Shown here piece after piece: positions 34,663 through 46,130 of a stretch of 64,000 nucleotides of DNA; within the stretch, counting starts at the first letter, position 1; each line of letters begins with the position of its first letter. A model generated the notes under the pieces. That model was not told where the DNA came from. It worked only from the letters and a program-made list of their open reading frames with translations, and searched no databases. Source of the DNA: Psychrobacter sp. 4Bb (lineage in GTDB: Bacteria; Pseudomonadota; Gammaproteobacteria; Pseudomonadales; Moraxellaceae); NCBI RefSeq assembly GCF_002836735.1, contig NZ_PJAS01000055.1:1-64000 (forward strand). Reading direction: 5' to 3'. The translations under genes were made by a program, and so were the position numbers.

Positions 34663-35405
34663 TAGTCTGACTCCTTGCGCGTGACTTTGTTCGCACCTGT
34701 TTTCATACCTGCTTTCGTACCAACCTTCATACCTACATAGTCATGTGGGTCAACATCTTTATATTCGTAAGGCTTAGCCATTTGTACGGCATCATGCTCT
34801 GTGTGAGTGCTGTCATTATCGTACAGCTCAATACTACCCACGCTCGGCTGAAACTCTTGGCTATCGTTACCAACGATCTCTTCATCGATCGATTCTTTAC
34901 CCAAATGATAGGCCGCAACCAGTGCTGCTAGCAGTAGCAATGCTGCTACTTCAACCAGCATAATGTATTTGGTAAATAACACCGTACCGACTGCTTTGGC
35001 AGAGATAGTCGTGCCACCCATCATGACAGCTTCATCGTGATTGATACCAATCATCGCATAGAGCACAACGGCAATGATTATCGTCAATCCTGTCGGTATC
35101 GCCCAAGTGCCGGCATCAAGCCAACGCTCTTCGCGCTCGTCATTGCTCATGCCCAAATTAAGCATCATAATGACAAAGACAAATAGCACCATAATGGCAC
35201 CAGCATAAACAACAATCTCTAACGCACCTGCAAACGGCGCACCTAATACAAAAAATATCCCAGCAATTGCTAACAACGACACAATCATCGATAAGATAGC
35301 ATGCACTGGATTGGCCTGAGTCACTACGCGCAGACTGGCAAATATCGCCACTGCTGCAAGTGAATAAAACCCAGCCAATTCAGGATGGTTCAAAATATTC
35401 ATCAT
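34662..35405 (-). CDS. nuoJ: NADH-quinone oxidoreductase subunit J, C-terminally extended
   Basis: A membrane subunit of complex I with five hydrophobic segments, including the conserved [21 protein letters not shown] helix that contains the Tyr and Gly of the pi-bulge region. The length is 247 residues against 184 in E. coli. The excess is a hydrophilic, charged C-terminal tail of about 70 residues (rich in Asp, Glu, Lys; ends [11 protein letters not shown]). AAGGAG precedes the ATG by 9 nt. The start overlaps the nuoI stop by 4 bp and its stop overlaps the nuoK start by 1 bp. Confidence 0.95.
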   Translation of the reverse strand: MMNILNHPELAGFYSLAAVAIFASLRVVTQANPVHAILSMIVSLLAIAGIFFVLGAPFAGALEIVVYAGAIMVLFVFVIMMLNLGMSNDEREERWLDAGTWAIPTGLTIIIAVVLYAMIGINHDEAVMMGGTTISAKAVGTVLFTKYIMLVEVAALLLLAALVAAYHLGKESIDEEIVGNDSQEFQPSVGSIELYDNDSTHTEHDAVQMAKPYEYKDVDPHDYVGMKVGTKAGMKTGANKVTRKESD

Positions 35406-35950
35406 GGTAGCAAGCTCCTTAGATCAATCGGTGCAGACTCATTTTGTGCTGCGCCTTTTGGTTTATCTGCTACCGCCATACCTGTCACACGATAATAGTT
35501 ATAATCAGGATATTTACCTGGTCCTGAAATGAGCAAATGCTCTTTTTCATAGACCAAATCTTGGCGCTTATATTCACCCAGTTCAAAATCTGGGGTCATT
35601 TGAATCGCTGTCGTTGGACAGGCTTCTTCACACAATCCACAAAAGATACAGCGTGAAAAATTGATACGGAAAAACTCTGGATACCAGCGTCCATCTTCAC
35701 GCTCGGCTTTTTGTAATGAGATACACCCTACCGGACATGCCACCGCACACAAATTACAAGCGACACAGCGCTCGTCTCCATCAGGATCACGCGTTAGGAC
35801 AATACGTCCACGAAAACGCGGCGGTACAGGTACCGGCTCTTCAGGATAAAGGATGGTATCACGCGGTCTGAGCGCATGACTATTGACCATCCACATGCTG
35901 CGGACAATGGTAAATATACCAATGACGGTCTTTTTTATGGTAGTAAACAT
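35402..35950 (-). CDS. nuoI: NADH-quinone oxidoreductase subunit I
   Basis: A ferredoxin-like subunit of the hydrophilic arm that carries two [4Fe-4S] clusters, N6a and N6b, passing electrons to the last cluster in NuoB. Two CxxCxxCxxxCP motifs are present: [12 protein letters not shown] and [12 protein letters not shown]. The length of 182 residues equals the E. coli subunit (180). An N-terminal amphipathic segment ([14 protein letters not shown]) probably anchors it to the membrane arm. It lies 58 bp downstream of nuoH, the largest gap in the second half of the operon. Confidence 0.97.
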   Translation of the reverse strand: MFTTIKKTVIGIFTIVRSMWMVNSHALRPRDTILYPEEPVPVPPRFRGRIVLTRDPDGDERCVACNLCAVACPVGCISLQKAEREDGRWYPEFFRINFSRCIFCGLCEEACPTTAIQMTPDFELGEYKRQDLVYEKEHLLISGPGKYPDYNYYRVTGMAVADKPKGAAQNESAPIDLRSLLP

Positions 35951-36008
35951 GGGATTATTATCCTTATCAGCTTTACCCTAGTTCATCAGTGATGGCTACT
36001 AGTAATGA

Positions 36009-37052
36009 CTATAACGTTGGAGAAAAGATCAAAATGACCGCAGCAGTAACCAACAGATTGATCAAGGTTACGGGCAGACATACTTTCCAGCCAAAGTTCA
36101 TCACCTGATCATAACGCGGACGCATGAGTGAGCCTCGAGCCAAAACAAACATGGTCATAAAGAATAGCGTTTTAATCATGAACCAAAAAGCTGGTGGAAT
36201 AAATGGAATATCTAAATTGAACGGCGCAAGCCAACCGCCAAAGAACAAGCAAGTCATCAAGGCAGAAATTAAGACAACGTTGACATACTCACCAATGAAG
36301 AACATACCAAACTTCATGCCAGAATATTCGACATGATAACCTTCAGCCAGCTCTTGCTCTGCTTCTGGTTGGTCAAATGGATGTCTATGCGTAACGGCAA
36401 CACCAGCCACCACAAAGGTTAAGAATCCGAAAAACTGCGGAATGATATACCAGCCGTCTGCTTGTGCTTCGACAATAGCGCGTAAGTTAAATGAACCTGT
36501 TAGCGCAACAACGCCCATCAACGACAAACCCAAAAACACTTCGTAACTGATCGTCTGTGCTGCAGAGCGCAAACCACCGAGTAGCGAGAACTTATTGGCA
36601 GATGCCCAACCACCAAACATCACCGCGTAAACAGCAATACCCGCCATAGCAAAGAAAAACAGAATACCAATATCCCAATCAACCACGCCAAGCGTTGGCG
36701 AGATAGGAATAATGGCAAATGAAGCCAAGGCAGTAAACATGGCGACTGCAGGTGCCAACGTGAACATAAACTTATCGGTAAAGTTTGGTGTCCAATCTTC
36801 TTTAAAAAAGATTTTTAGCATATCGGCGACTAACTGCAACGAACCAAAAGGCCCGACACGGTTTGGACCATAACGATCTTGCCATAAGGCCAACATACGG
36901 CGCTCATAGATAATCATCATCGCGGCAACCAATACCACGACCAAAAAGATGACTAGTGATTGACCCACCAAAAACAGAATAGACCAAGTATCAAAGCTCA
37001 TGCTATTGGCCAAAAAGCTTGGCACATCAGGGATAATACGGGTAACTTGCAT
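36009..37052 (-). CDS. nuoH: NADH-quinone oxidoreductase subunit H
   Basis: The membrane subunit at the junction of the two arms that forms part of the quinone site. It is 347 residues with eight or nine hydrophobic segments. Diagnostic stretches are [20 protein letters not shown] (first cytoplasmic loop) and the acidic loop motif [20 protein letters not shown], which lines the quinone channel. [19 protein letters not shown] near the C-terminus is also conserved. AGGAGG lies a few bases before the ATG, one of the strongest ribosome sites in the operon. It starts 1 bp after the nuoG stop. Confidence 0.97.
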   Translation of the reverse strand: MQVTRIIPDVPSFLANSMSFDTWSILFLVGQSLVIFLVVVLVAAMMIIYERRMLALWQDRYGPNRVGPFGSLQLVADMLKIFFKEDWTPNFTDKFMFTLAPAVAMFTALASFAIIPISPTLGVVDWDIGILFFFAMAGIAVYAVMFGGWASANKFSLLGGLRSAAQTISYEVFLGLSLMGVVALTGSFNLRAIVEAQADGWYIIPQFFGFLTFVVAGVAVTHRHPFDQPEAEQELAEGYHVEYSGMKFGMFFIGEYVNVVLISALMTCLFFGGWLAPFNLDIPFIPPAFWFMIKTLFFMTMFVLARGSLMRPRYDQVMNFGWKVCLPVTLINLLVTAAVILIFSPTL

Positions 37053-37053
37053 A

Positions 37054-40000
37054 TTACACCTCCTGTGTGGTGGTCGGCGCTGCGTTTATTTGCGCTGTGT
37101 CATTATCATTAATCATATCGTTAGCCATGCTACCCATCATCGTCACTGGTGCATCCACTTTACGTACCGATGCTGGCATCGATGGGTGAATGATACTCAC
37201 CTGCCCGACTGGGTAACCGATACAACCTTCTGCTAAGTAACCGACAATCTGTACTGGCAAGGTGATTTGTTGCTTATCAATCTCAATCGCTAGGTAATCA
37301 CCAGCAGTGATATTCCAGTCTTTGGCATCATCCATACCGATACGCCATGCGGCAACAGGCAGTTGCTCAGCGACGATTGGGCTGCGAGAAGCCATCATTG
37401 AACTGGCATAGATATTATAGATAGGCACTAGCTTCGCTTGGCCTTGCTGCATATCTGTTGTAGTCGCAGACATCGCTTCTGGCGCCACATATTGACGAGT
37501 GGCTAGGCGCTCTAGCTGATCGAATAAACGTACACCTGGATCACCATTTTTCAGATGACCGCCGACTTTGTCTTGGTATTTATTCCACGCTTGCGGTGAG
37601 TTCCAACCTGCCGCATTGGCAAAAGGAATCATCGAGCTTGGTGTTTCTTTACCGCTGTAACCTTCCATTGAGAAGGTCAGACCAGTGTCCAAATCTTTCG
37701 GCTGCATTGGCTCGTGCACAGAGATTGGCGCACGCATAGCAGTACGACCTGAATAACGACGCGGTTGACGCGCAATCTTCAGACCCGTTATACGGTAATC
37801 AGCATCAGGCGCAGCGCCTTTAATACCTGCAAGTTTAGGATGCGTTACAATCAATGCATTAATGACATCATCTAGTTGCGTCCAATCGACATCACGACCT
37901 TCAATGCTGCTATGCACAGCATGTATCCAGCGCCAACCTTCTTTAATGCTGCTCATCGGATGGTAGTATTCGTTATCGTAAACTTGGAAGAAGCGCTGTG
38001 CACGGCCCTCAGCTGATATCAATGTACCATCCGCTTCTGCAAAGCTAGCCGCTGGCAATACAATATCGACGTCTTTATGCCAATCAAGGAGCTGATGATC
38101 TAATGCGATGACTGTTTTATCAGTCAGTAGCTGCGTCAATTTATTGGCATCAATCGCATCTGTTAGCTGGTTTTCTGCAACCACAACCACATCGTAATCA
38201 GTGGCTAGCAGCTCTTCAACTGACTGACCGCCAAGCATACAAACGCCTATGCTATTGGCATCAGGAACCGTTAGATAGATGCCTGCTTGTGCTTGGTATT
38301 CGGCATTAACTTCTTTCAGCTCAAGGTTTTCAGCAGGTGCGCGTTCGACATCATCCTGCGCTTCTGTATTTACGCCTGTTTCAGGTTTATTTGGCTTAGC
38401 AGATAAATCTTGGTCTTCTTCAGGCTGGTCATTAGCCGCTTTTGCTTGGGCTGCCTGTACTTTGGCATTATGTGCCTCGACCTGCTGCTGCTCAGTCGCT
38501 TTGATTGCTGCGCGTTTTTGGGTCAATGCTTGGGTAATCTGTGCTGCTGCTTCTATCAATGCGGTAGAAGACAAGCTACTACCCGAGACAACTAAAGGCT
38601 TATCAGCTTGAATCAAGTCATAAGCGATTTGCTGCGCCAATGCTTGCATACCGTCAGTTTCAGTACTTGTATCAGCATCTTGTTCAGCTGCTTGTGGATC
38701 TGCTATGTCTGCTAAATCATCAGCGAAATTAGCAATCTCATCAGCAACCTTGAAGCCAAGCTTAGTGATGTCTTCAGGGGTCGCCACTACGCTCACTTTA
38801 CTGATATCTTCTAGCTTAGTTTGCGTTACATCGATGACATAGACTGGGCTTAGCGCATCTTGAGCGATACGCTTAACTGGTTCAGCAAGCCAAGGTTGCG
38901 TTTGCAGCGCCGCTGCCATTTTCAAGCCTTCATTTTTTGCGGCTTGACGTACTGACAGCGCAACACGTGATGAAGTTTGCGTGATATCTTCACCTAATAC
39001 GAGCACGGCATCATGCGTTTCGATATCGGTCATGCTAGGGTTATAAATGCCTTCAGTGCTAAGCACTTCGATGCATTTATTGACCAGTGCTTGCTGCTGA
39101 TGATTCAGACCTGTTGAGAAGTTATCAAAGCCAACGAGGTTTTTTAGGGCAAAGTTAGTCTCAAGGCTGGCGCGCGGCGAGCCAATACCAATGACTTTTT
39201 TGTCCTTGATACGTTTGATGGTTTCATCAAGCGCATAGTCGATATTGATTTTGACATGTTTATCATTGATGCGCTCAAGCGCTTGGGTTGGACGATCAGC
39301 GCGATTGACATAACCGTAACCAAAGCGACCACGGTCACATAAGAAGTAACGGTTTACTTCGCCGTTATAGCGGTTTTCGATGCGGCGCAATTCACCATAA
39401 CGCTCACCTGGTGAGATATTACAACCAGCTGAGCAACCATGACAGATGCTTGGCGCATACTGCATGTCCCATTTGCGGTTATAGCGTTCAGAATGCGTTT
39501 TATCGGTAAATACACCCGTTGGGCATACTTCGGTTAAGTTGCCTGAGAACTCGCTTTCAAACTGACCATCTTTATCACGGCCAAAGTAGACGCGATTGTT
39601 TGAGCCATAAACACCCAAATCTTCGCCGCCTGCGTAGTCTTTATAAAAACGGACACAACGATAGCAAGCGATGCAACGGTTCATCTCATGGGCGATAAAT
39701 GGCCCAAGCTCTTGGTTATGGTGGGTGCGTTTGGTAAAGCGATAGCGACGACGGCTATGACCTGACATATAGGTCATGTCCTGCAAATGACAATGTCCAC
39801 CCTCTTCACAAGTTGGACAGTCATGTGGATGGTTGGTCATAAGTAACTCAACCATCGACTTGCGGAATGCTTTGGCTTCATCGTCAGTCACAGAGATGTA
39901 CATATCATCGCCAGGAGCGACCATACATGACATCACGAGGCGACCGCGACCCGCTTCCATATCTTCTTTATTTTGGAATTGCTTGACCGCGCACTGACGG

Positions 40001-40134
40001 CACGAGCCTACTGAGCCAAGGGCTGGATGATAACAAAAATACGGCACATCAATGCCGAGTGATAAGCAGGCTTGTAGCAAGTTATCTGCGCTATCTACTT
40101 CGACAGTGGTCCCATCAATATGTATGACTGCCAT
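37054..40134 (-). CDS. nuoG: NADH-quinone oxidoreductase subunit G
   Basis: The largest complex I subunit, holding several Fe-S clusters within a molybdopterin-oxidoreductase-like fold. The N-terminal [2Fe-2S] domain shows [22 protein letters not shown] lies in the His-Cys3 cluster region, and [17 protein letters not shown] and [13 protein letters not shown] bind further clusters. The length is 1026 residues against about 908 in E. coli. Much of the excess is a Gln/Lys/Glu-rich low-complexity insert at about residues 535-617, probably a surface loop or linker. Its start lies 10 bp after the nuoF stop. Molybdenum cofactor is not bound in complex I. Confidence 0.96.
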   Translation of the reverse strand: MAVIHIDGTTVEVDSADNLLQACLSLGIDVPYFCYHPALGSVGSCRQCAVKQFQNKEDMEAGRGRLVMSCMVAPGDDMYISVTDDEAKAFRKSMVELLMTNHPHDCPTCEEGGHCHLQDMTYMSGHSRRRYRFTKRTHHNQELGPFIAHEMNRCIACYRCVRFYKDYAGGEDLGVYGSNNRVYFGRDKDGQFESEFSGNLTEVCPTGVFTDKTHSERYNRKWDMQYAPSICHGCSAGCNISPGERYGELRRIENRYNGEVNRYFLCDRGRFGYGYVNRADRPTQALERINDKHVKINIDYALDETIKRIKDKKVIGIGSPRASLETNFALKNLVGFDNFSTGLNHQQQALVNKCIEVLSTEGIYNPSMTDIETHDAVLVLGEDITQTSSRVALSVRQAAKNEGLKMAAALQTQPWLAEPVKRIAQDALSPVYVIDVTQTKLEDISKVSVVATPEDITKLGFKVADEIANFADDLADIADPQAAEQDADTSTETDGMQALAQQIAYDLIQADKPLVVSGSSLSSTALIEAAAQITQALTQKRAAIKATEQQQVEAHNAKVQAAQAKAANDQPEEDQDLSAKPNKPETGVNTEAQDDVERAPAENLELKEVNAEYQAQAGIYLTVPDANSIGVCMLGGQSVEELLATDYDVVVVAENQLTDAIDANKLTQLLTDKTVIALDHQLLDWHKDVDIVLPAASFAEADGTLISAEGRAQRFFQVYDNEYYHPMSSIKEGWRWIHAVHSSIEGRDVDWTQLDDVINALIVTHPKLAGIKGAAPDADYRITGLKIARQPRRYSGRTAMRAPISVHEPMQPKDLDTGLTFSMEGYSGKETPSSMIPFANAAGWNSPQAWNKYQDKVGGHLKNGDPGVRLFDQLERLATRQYVAPEAMSATTTDMQQGQAKLVPIYNIYASSMMASRSPIVAEQLPVAAWRIGMDDAKDWNITAGDYLAIEIDKQQITLPVQIVGYLAEGCIGYPVGQVSIIHPSMPASVRKVDAPVTMMGSMANDMINDNDTAQINAAPTTTQEV

Positions 40135-40144
40135 GCCGCTCTCC

Positions 40145-41569
40145 TTATTTCACTTCTGGCTGTTGATTGGCTGCCGCATCAATGACATCGACACCAACCG
40201 CCTGCGCGATTTTTTGATCAAACTCAGGACGGAAATATTTAATCGCACTCATCAGTGGTTCCATCGCACCCGGCGCATGCGCACAGAAGGTTTTACCAAT
40301 CCATAAGTCACGCGTAAGGCCCTCTAGTTTTTCGACATCGCCCACTTGCCCTTCGCCATCATTGATAGCGGTAAGCAATTTGACACCCCACGGCAGGCCA
40401 TCACGGCATGGTGTACACCAACCACACGATTCGCGTTGAAAGAAAATCTCTAGATTGCGTAGTAGCGGCACCATATCTTGCGCTTCGTCGACGACCATAA
40501 TCAGCCCCGTACCCATACGGCTACCAGCATTTTGAATCGTGTCAAAATCAACCACCACATCTAAATGCTCTGCGGTCAAAAAGTCGGTCGAGGCACCGCC
40601 CGGCAGCCATGCTTTAAGCTTTTTACCATCTTTCATACCACCCGCTAAATCTTCGATGATTTCACGAGCGGTATAGCCAAATGGTAGCTCCCACAGACCG
40701 GGATCATTGACTAAGCCTGAACACCCAAACAGTTTCGTGCCTGGCGTTTTACTTTTGCCTTTGATTTCCGACAACGACTGATACCACTCTACGCCATGAT
40801 TTAAAATAGCAGGCATATTGCATAAGGTCTCAACGTTATTGACAACCGTTGGTCTGCCCCATGCACCAGAGATTTGCGGGAAAGGGGGTTTGGTACGTGG
40901 GTTAGCACGGCGACCTTCTAAGCTGTTAATCAATGCGGTTTCTTCACCGCAGATATAACGCCCAGCGCCAGTATGCACATGCAGATTGAAGCTAAAGTCT
41001 GAGCCAAGAATATTGTCGCCCATTAGATTATTGGCCAGACATTCTTCAATAGCCGCAACCAAACGCTCAGCGGCCAAGATATACTCACCACGGATAAAGA
41101 TATAACCGTCAGTGGCGCCAATCGCATGAGCGGTAATTAGCATACCTTCGATCAGCTGAAACGGTAGACGCTCCATGAGCAGACGGTCTTTAAACGTGCC
41201 CGGCTCCATTTCATCAGCATTACAGATGAGATAACGCGGCAAACCGTCCGGCGGCGACATAAATGACCATTTAAGACCAGCGTTAAAACCTGCACCGCCG
41301 CGACCTCGAACATTGGCCGCTTTAATCATATTGCCAACGTCTTTAGGCGACTTAGATAACGCTTCTTTTAGACCTGTAAAGCCTTTTAGAGTTTCATAAG
41401 TAGCTAAATCAAGCACCGCATCATGATGGGCTAAACGCCAAGTCAAAGGCTTGGTTTCGCTAGTGGCTGTCGCTTTATCACCATAGATTGGAACACGCTG
41501 TGCATTTAGCTGGCTTGGCGCTTGACCTTGACCGCGACGAGCAATTTGCTCTGAAATCGTTAAACTCAT
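40145..41569 (-). CDS. nuoF: NADH-quinone oxidoreductase subunit F
   Basis: The NADH-binding flavoprotein subunit, which oxidises NADH through FMN and cluster N3. It is 474 residues (445 in E. coli). [16 protein letters not shown] is the FMN/NADH-binding glycine-rich motif, [15 protein letters not shown] is conserved in the family, and [12 protein letters not shown] binds the [4Fe-4S] cluster, with a fourth Cys in [10 protein letters not shown]. The start overlaps the nuoE stop by 4 bp. A basic Gln/Arg-rich N-terminus of about 30 residues precedes the conserved fold. Confidence 0.97.
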   Translation of the reverse strand: MSLTISEQIARRGQGQAPSQLNAQRVPIYGDKATATSETKPLTWRLAHHDAVLDLATYETLKGFTGLKEALSKSPKDVGNMIKAANVRGRGGAGFNAGLKWSFMSPPDGLPRYLICNADEMEPGTFKDRLLMERLPFQLIEGMLITAHAIGATDGYIFIRGEYILAAERLVAAIEECLANNLMGDNILGSDFSFNLHVHTGAGRYICGEETALINSLEGRRANPRTKPPFPQISGAWGRPTVVNNVETLCNMPAILNHGVEWYQSLSEIKGKSKTPGTKLFGCSGLVNDPGLWELPFGYTAREIIEDLAGGMKDGKKLKAWLPGGASTDFLTAEHLDVVVDFDTIQNAGSRMGTGLIMVVDEAQDMVPLLRNLEIFFQRESCGWCTPCRDGLPWGVKLLTAINDGEGQVGDVEKLEGLTRDLWIGKTFCAHAPGAMEPLMSAIKYFRPEFDQKIAQAVGVDVIDAAANQQPEVK

Positions 41570-42099
41570 GCGTATAGCTCCAATAATTGCGCGACCTCAG
41601 ATGGCTGGACAGGGCCGTAAGTGTCTTCATCAATCAGTACCGCTGGTCCCTTATCACAGTTGCCCAAGCAGCAAATTGGCAATAGGGTAAAACGTCCATC
41701 AGCAGTAGTCTGACCATACTCAATACCCAGCTGTGATCTAATCTCAGCTGACAGCGCCTCATAACCTGTCAAATAACAAGCCACAGAGTCACATATGAGA
41801 ATCACATGGCGACCGACAGGTTGGCGATAAATACGGTTAAAGAAAGTCGCAACGCCGTCCATATCTGACATCGGGATATCTAGGATATTGGCAATGGCAT
41901 TTGCTTGCGCATCATCGACCCAGCCGTTGCGCTTTTGCACGATTTTTAGTGCATCTAGCGAGGCGGCACGCGCCTGTGGGTAATGGTGCATAAACTCATG
42001 AATGGCAGCGATTTCATCACTGGTGAGAATGCTTTCCACATCTACTTTTGGCATTTTGTCGGAAACAATTTTCATAATCTTCTGTCTTTCCTCACTCAT
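41566..42099 (-). CDS. nuoE: NADH-quinone oxidoreductase subunit E
   Basis: A thioredoxin-fold [2Fe-2S] subunit of the NADH dehydrogenase module (cluster N1a). It is 177 residues. The cluster cysteines appear in [14 protein letters not shown] (two, four residues apart) and [14 protein letters not shown] (two, four apart). [19 protein letters not shown] is family-like. ATG 42099 is used; an in-frame ATG at 42075 (MKIVSDKMP) is also possible because GAGGAAAG lies upstream of it. A gap of about 120 bp separates it from nuoCD, so a secondary promoter there is possible. Confidence 0.95.
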   Translation of the reverse strand: MSEERQKIMKIVSDKMPKVDVESILTSDEIAAIHEFMHHYPQARAASLDALKIVQKRNGWVDDAQANAIANILDIPMSDMDGVATFFNRIYRQPVGRHVILICDSVACYLTGYEALSAEIRSQLGIEYGQTTADGRFTLLPICCLGNCDKGPAVLIDEDTYGPVQPSEVAQLLELYA

Positions 42100-42221
42100 C
42101 CTGCTCTATCACAAGCCAACAACAGTCTGATTAAAACTATGGTTATATTGGCGAGTGACAGCATTTTGGTGTGCCATCAGGCAATAATATATTGATGAAC
42201 AAATACTTTTGAAGCACGGCT

Positions 42222-43997
42222 CTAACGATCACAATCCGCCATCACAATATCGATCGATGCCAAATACATAATGGCATCAGAAACCAGCGAGCCATTAATA
42301 ACCGATGGCATCTGCTGCAAATGCGCAAATGTCGGCGTACGAATACGGGTGCGATAGCTCATCGTGGCCTTGTCTGAGGTAATGTAATAGCTGTTCAGAC
42401 CTTTAGTCGCCTCGACGATCGTCGTACATTCGCCCGCTGGCATCACAGGACCCCAAGATACTGAGATAAAGTGGTTAATCAGCGTTTCGATATCATTTAG
42501 CGTACGGTCTTTTGGCGGTGGTACGGCCAGTGGATGATCCGCTTTGTAAGGGCCTTGTGGCATATTATCCATACATTGACGGATGATACGTAACGACTGA
42601 CGCATCTCTTCGACTTTTACCATACAGCGATCATAAGCATCACCGTTGTAGCCAACTGGCACTTCAAAATCGTAATTCTCATAGCCCATGTATGGACGTG
42701 CTTTACGCAGGTCGAAATCAACGCCTGTCGCGCGCAGACCAGCGCCCGTCACGCCCCAAGCAAGTGCTTGCTTAGCATTATACTGAGCAACCCCTTGGGT
42801 ACGGCCTTTGAGCACGCTGTTTTGTAATGCCGCTTTGACATACTCGTCCAAGCGTTTTGGCATCCAATCTAAAAACTCACGCACCAAACGCTGCCAGCCA
42901 CGTGGCAGATCAGCAGCCGTACCGCCGATACGGAACCAAGCGGGATGCATACGATAGCCAGTCACGGCTTCGATGACGTCATAGGCTTTTTGGCGATCGG
43001 TAAACATATAGAATACAGGGGTCATACCACCCGCATCCTGAATGAACGTACCGACGAACAGTAAGTTATTGGTAATACGGAAAAACTCACTCATCATTAC
43101 GCGGATGGTTTCAGCACGTGGTGGAATGGTAATTCCAGCAAGCTTTTCGACCGACATGATATACGGCAGCTCATTCATCACACCGCCGAGATAGTCAATA
43201 CGGTCGGTATAAGGAATAAATGAGTGCCATGTTTGACGCTCAGCCATTTTTTCGGCGCCGCGATGGTGATAGCCGATATCAGGAATACAATCGACAACTT
43301 CTTCGCCATCGAGCTGTAGTACCAAACGGAATGCACCGTGAGCAGAGGGATGGTTAGGACCGATGTTCAAGAACATAAAGTCTTCATCACGACCTGAACG
43401 CTTCATGCCCCACTCTTCTGGGACAAAACGTAGGTTTTCTTGCTCGTATTGTTGCTTGGCGGTATTCAAGAAATACGGGGTAAATTCAGTCGCCCGCGCA
43501 TGATACTCTTTACGCAGTGGATGACCTTCCCAGTATTTTGGCAACAAGATACGGGTCAAATGCGGATGACCTGTAAAGACAATACCGAACATGTCCCACA
43601 CTTCACGCTCATACCAGTTGGCGTTTGGCCAAATATTGGTGGCGCTCGGTACATTGACATCGTCTTCGCTCAGCGCGACCTTGATACGTACATCGCTATT
43701 GCGCTCAAGCGACATCAAGTGATAAAACACCGTAAAGTCACTGTCAGGTAAACCCGCGCGATGCTGGCGTAAACGCTCATCTATCGCTGATAAGTCAAAT
43801 AGCATGACATACGGTTTAGGCAGTTTGCGCAAGAATAAGAGAATATCTAATAAATCAGCACGCGCCACCCAAACCGTTGGAATCTCATCCACAGTCTGCT
43901 GCACGACAAATTTACCAGCATACTTTTGCTCCAGCTCTGTGATGACTGCTGGGACGGGCTTGATCTTAGGATCTATGTTTTCGACTACCGTGACCAT
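42222..43997 (-). CDS. nuoCD: NADH-quinone oxidoreductase subunit C/D fusion
   Basis: A fused connecting-arm subunit of complex I. Residues 1 to about 180 are NuoC ([23 protein letters not shown]), and about 200-591 are NuoD ([33 protein letters not shown]). NuoD forms the quinone pocket with NuoB and is related to the large subunit of [NiFe] hydrogenases. The size of 591 residues is close to the E. coli fusion (about 600). It is separated from nuoB by about 150 bp that contain four imperfect 20-bp repeats, an unusual break in an otherwise tight operon. Confidence 0.97.
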   Translation of the reverse strand: MVTVVENIDPKIKPVPAVITELEQKYAGKFVVQQTVDEIPTVWVARADLLDILLFLRKLPKPYVMLFDLSAIDERLRQHRAGLPDSDFTVFYHLMSLERNSDVRIKVALSEDDVNVPSATNIWPNANWYEREVWDMFGIVFTGHPHLTRILLPKYWEGHPLRKEYHARATEFTPYFLNTAKQQYEQENLRFVPEEWGMKRSGRDEDFMFLNIGPNHPSAHGAFRLVLQLDGEEVVDCIPDIGYHHRGAEKMAERQTWHSFIPYTDRIDYLGGVMNELPYIMSVEKLAGITIPPRAETIRVMMSEFFRITNNLLFVGTFIQDAGGMTPVFYMFTDRQKAYDVIEAVTGYRMHPAWFRIGGTAADLPRGWQRLVREFLDWMPKRLDEYVKAALQNSVLKGRTQGVAQYNAKQALAWGVTGAGLRATGVDFDLRKARPYMGYENYDFEVPVGYNGDAYDRCMVKVEEMRQSLRIIRQCMDNMPQGPYKADHPLAVPPPKDRTLNDIETLINHFISVSWGPVMPAGECTTIVEATKGLNSYYITSDKATMSYRTRIRTPTFAHLQQMPSVINGSLVSDAIMYLASIDIVMADCDR

Positions 43998-44020
43998 GAA
44001 TGATGTATTCCTTCATTAAT

Positions 44021-44100
44021 CATAACTGAACTATGTTAGTCATAACCGAACTATGTCAACCATAACTAAGCTATGTTAATCATAACCGAACTATGATAAG
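44021..44100. repeat. four imperfect 20-bp tandem repeats between nuoB and nuoCD
   Basis: Consecutive 20-bp units start at 44021, 44041, 44061 and 44081, each of the form CATAAC(T/C)(G/A)A(A/G)CTATG followed by a variable end. They lie in the leader of nuoCD inside the operon. Units differ at several positions, so the array is older than the perfect 7- and 8-bp arrays elsewhere in this window. Confidence 0.88.
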
Positions 44101-44149
44101 CGCATAAAATATTGAAACTGTTGCTACAAGTCTAAATGCTGTTTAAAAC

Positions 44150-44818
44150 TTAAATACTGTCTGGGCTGCGCAAGTTTTTGACAGCGATACGATCTGCCTG
44201 CTTACGGTCACGCTCAGGCGTCATTTGCGGCTGATAGATACCCTGCTCATTGACATGGATACCCAGCGGACGACGCTCTTTAGTAATAGATTCTTGTAAC
44301 AACATCAAACCCTGAATAAGCGCTTCTGGACGCGGCGGACAACCTGGCACATAGACATCAACAGGGATAATCTTATCGACGCCTTGTACGACAGAATAAA
44401 TATCATACATGCCGCCCGAGTTGGCACAGGCACCCATAGAGATAACCCATTTTGGCTCAAGCATTTGCTCATATAGGCGCTGGATGACAGGTGCCATTTT
44501 AACGAAGCAAGTACCAGCAACGATCATGACGTCCGCCTGACGAGGCGAGGCACGAATAACCTCTGCCCCAAAACGTGACAAATCATGAACGGCGGTTAAG
44601 GTAGTAGCGTATTCAACATAACAGCAAGAAGTACCAAAGTTAAATGGCCAAAGTGAGTTCTTACGCCCCCAGTTTGCTGTTGAATGAACGAGGTCTTCGA
44701 GACGACCCATAAAGACGTTTTTATTCACTTCATCTTCGATAGGATCATTGACCGTTTGACTGGTCTGTGCAGGATAGGTATCTGCATCGGGGTTGGCTTT
44801 TGTTAATGTGTATTTCAT
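44150..44818 (-). CDS. nuoB: NADH-quinone oxidoreductase subunit B
   Basis: Carries cluster N2, the last Fe-S centre before quinone. From ATG 44818 the product is 222 residues. GAAGG lies about 9 nt upstream; an in-frame TTG at 44827 is less likely. The ligands Cys65 and Cys66 ([10 protein letters not shown]), Cys131 (MGACANSGG) and Cys160 ([10 protein letters not shown]) have the same spacing as in E. coli NuoB (63, 64, 129, 158). It is the second gene of the operon, about 170 bp after nuoA and about 150 bp before nuoCD, so the start of the operon is looser than its end. Confidence 0.96.
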   Translation of the reverse strand: MKYTLTKANPDADTYPAQTSQTVNDPIEDEVNKNVFMGRLEDLVHSTANWGRKNSLWPFNFGTSCCYVEYATTLTAVHDLSRFGAEVIRASPRQADVMIVAGTCFVKMAPVIQRLYEQMLEPKWVISMGACANSGGMYDIYSVVQGVDKIIPVDVYVPGCPPRPEALIQGLMLLQESITKERRPLGIHVNEQGIYQPQMTPERDRKQADRIAVKNLRSPDSI

Positions 44819-44992
44819 AACATACAACCTTCATATTAGGCTTGGCGTGGCAATCATCTTGCTCGCGCTGTCGCCATAATTTTATTATTAATAAGTGGCT
44901 AATCATCAGCGATCATTAATACAAACAGAACTGACGCTTTCATGCTTTGCTGCTCGTTTTTGCAAACGCTATAAGCTGAGCATCAACTGCTA

Positions 44993-45616
44993 TTAACGTT
45001 CAGTTTTGTCCTGCTGAGCAGACGTCGCAAAATCCACAGAAGTAACGTTACCCGTGGTATTAATATGATCGATGTTTTGTAGATGACGACGATTGGTCTC
45101 AATATTGTTTGAGACATTGATTTGACCGGATGATTGCGCGGGTACTTTACCTGTCGGATCAACCATTAGCTCATGAGCACCATCAAACTTGGTAATGTCT
45201 GCCAAATTAAAGCCTGCAGGCGCCGCATATAAGCGTGCTTTTTTGCGTAACTTATCAGCAGGTGCCCAGTTCATCGCACCCAAGCTCAGCTCATAAATCA
45301 AACCGATAATTAGAATAGTGATAAACGTGCCAGCGGCGGCAAAGCCAAGCCAACCCGCCTCTCGTACTGACACAGCATAAGCGTAGAGATATAGCGCCTC
45401 TAAATCAAAAATCACAAAGAAGATCGCGACCAAATAAAATTTGGCAGACAAACGAATACGGGCGTTGCCAGATCCGACAACACCCGCTTCAAACACTTCT
45501 TCCTTTTGTGAGCCTTGAGAGCGACCGCCAAGTAAGCGCGGTACGACCAGCATAAAGACAACTAGCCCAATGGCGGCTAAGATAAAAGCAATGGCTGACC
45601 AATTAAAAGCAGACAT
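44993..45616 (-). CDS. nuoA: NADH-quinone oxidoreductase subunit A, C-terminally extended
   Basis: First gene of the complex I operon. NuoA is a three-helix membrane subunit near the quinone site. EVFEAGVVGSGNARIRLSAK carries the loop between helices 1 and 2 (a GxxPxGxxxxRF-like region in relatives), and FFVIFDLEALYLYAYAVSV is the conserved acidic helix. The length is 207 residues against 147 in E. coli. The extra 60 or so residues are a hydrophilic C-terminal tail rich in Asn, Thr and Asp (NNIETNRRHLQNIDHIN), which I see no function for. The promoter should lie in the 45617-46461 region. Confidence 0.94.
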   Translation of the reverse strand: MSAFNWSAIAFILAAIGLVVFMLVVPRLLGGRSQGSQKEEVFEAGVVGSGNARIRLSAKFYLVAIFFVIFDLEALYLYAYAVSVREAGWLGFAAAGTFITILIIGLIYELSLGAMNWAPADKLRKKARLYAAPAGFNLADITKFDGAHELMVDPTGKVPAQSSGQINVSNNIETNRRHLQNIDHINTTGNVTSVDFATSAQQDKTER

Positions 45617-45740
45617 GATAATACGTGCTCCTCACCCAATCGAGTGTTAGACACAGCGCAAGCACTGACCCACTCAGGCCATATTGCGACAGGTATAACG
45701 CAGACAAAAACACAAAGTGATTTCATTTAAAAAGTGACTT

Positions 45741-45800
45741 TATTTAAGTAATTGTCACTGCACTTCAGTAACTGTCACTGTGTTTAAGTAACTGTCATTG
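45741..45800. repeat. three imperfect 20-bp tandem repeats upstream of nuoA
   Basis: Units begin at 45741, 45761 and 45781. Each has the pattern xxxTTxAGTAA(T/C)TGTCA(C/T)TG. The unit length is the same as in the array before nuoCD but the sequence differs. They lie about 125-185 bp upstream of the nuoA start, within its leader or promoter region. Confidence 0.82.
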
Positions 45801-46106
45801 AGTCACATGTTAGGTATTTTGCTGGTAACAACCAATTATCAAGCTTATTGACGACGATGTCAGACGTGACCAACTGTAGAGATTCCGGTATGCGCGCGGA
45901 TAAAGGCTGGTCGCCCAACGCATCTTCTAACAACGTAAGATCAACGTATTAAATCAATATCATATCTGACTGCTTACTTAATTGATTTAATAGCTCATTA
46001 CACGTGGTCAACAATGACGTGACAACTGGCATAAATTATTTACGTACTATACGCATATCAGTGCCTAAAAGCTAGTTTTTAACTGTATTGAACGGTCACT
46101 TTCTGT

Positions 46107-46130
46107 GTAAAAAAAATGTGTTTTTTTTAC
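46107..46130. repeat. AT-only perfect palindrome
   Basis: GTAAAAAAAA (46107-46116) and TTTTTTTTAC (46121-46130) flank TGTG. It could form a hairpin or act as a rigid A-tract or protein-binding element. It is far from either gene end, so a terminator role is unlikely. Confidence 0.6.

Noticed and set aside
38279-38611. 110-residue Ser/Cys/Ala-rich plus-strand frame
   Set aside because: Lies wholly opposite the low-complexity insert of nuoG; antisense of a Gln/Ala/Lys-rich region gives this composition.
44021-44100. Possible CRISPR array
   Set aside because: The 20-bp units abut each other with no spacers, vary in sequence, and no cas gene is present.
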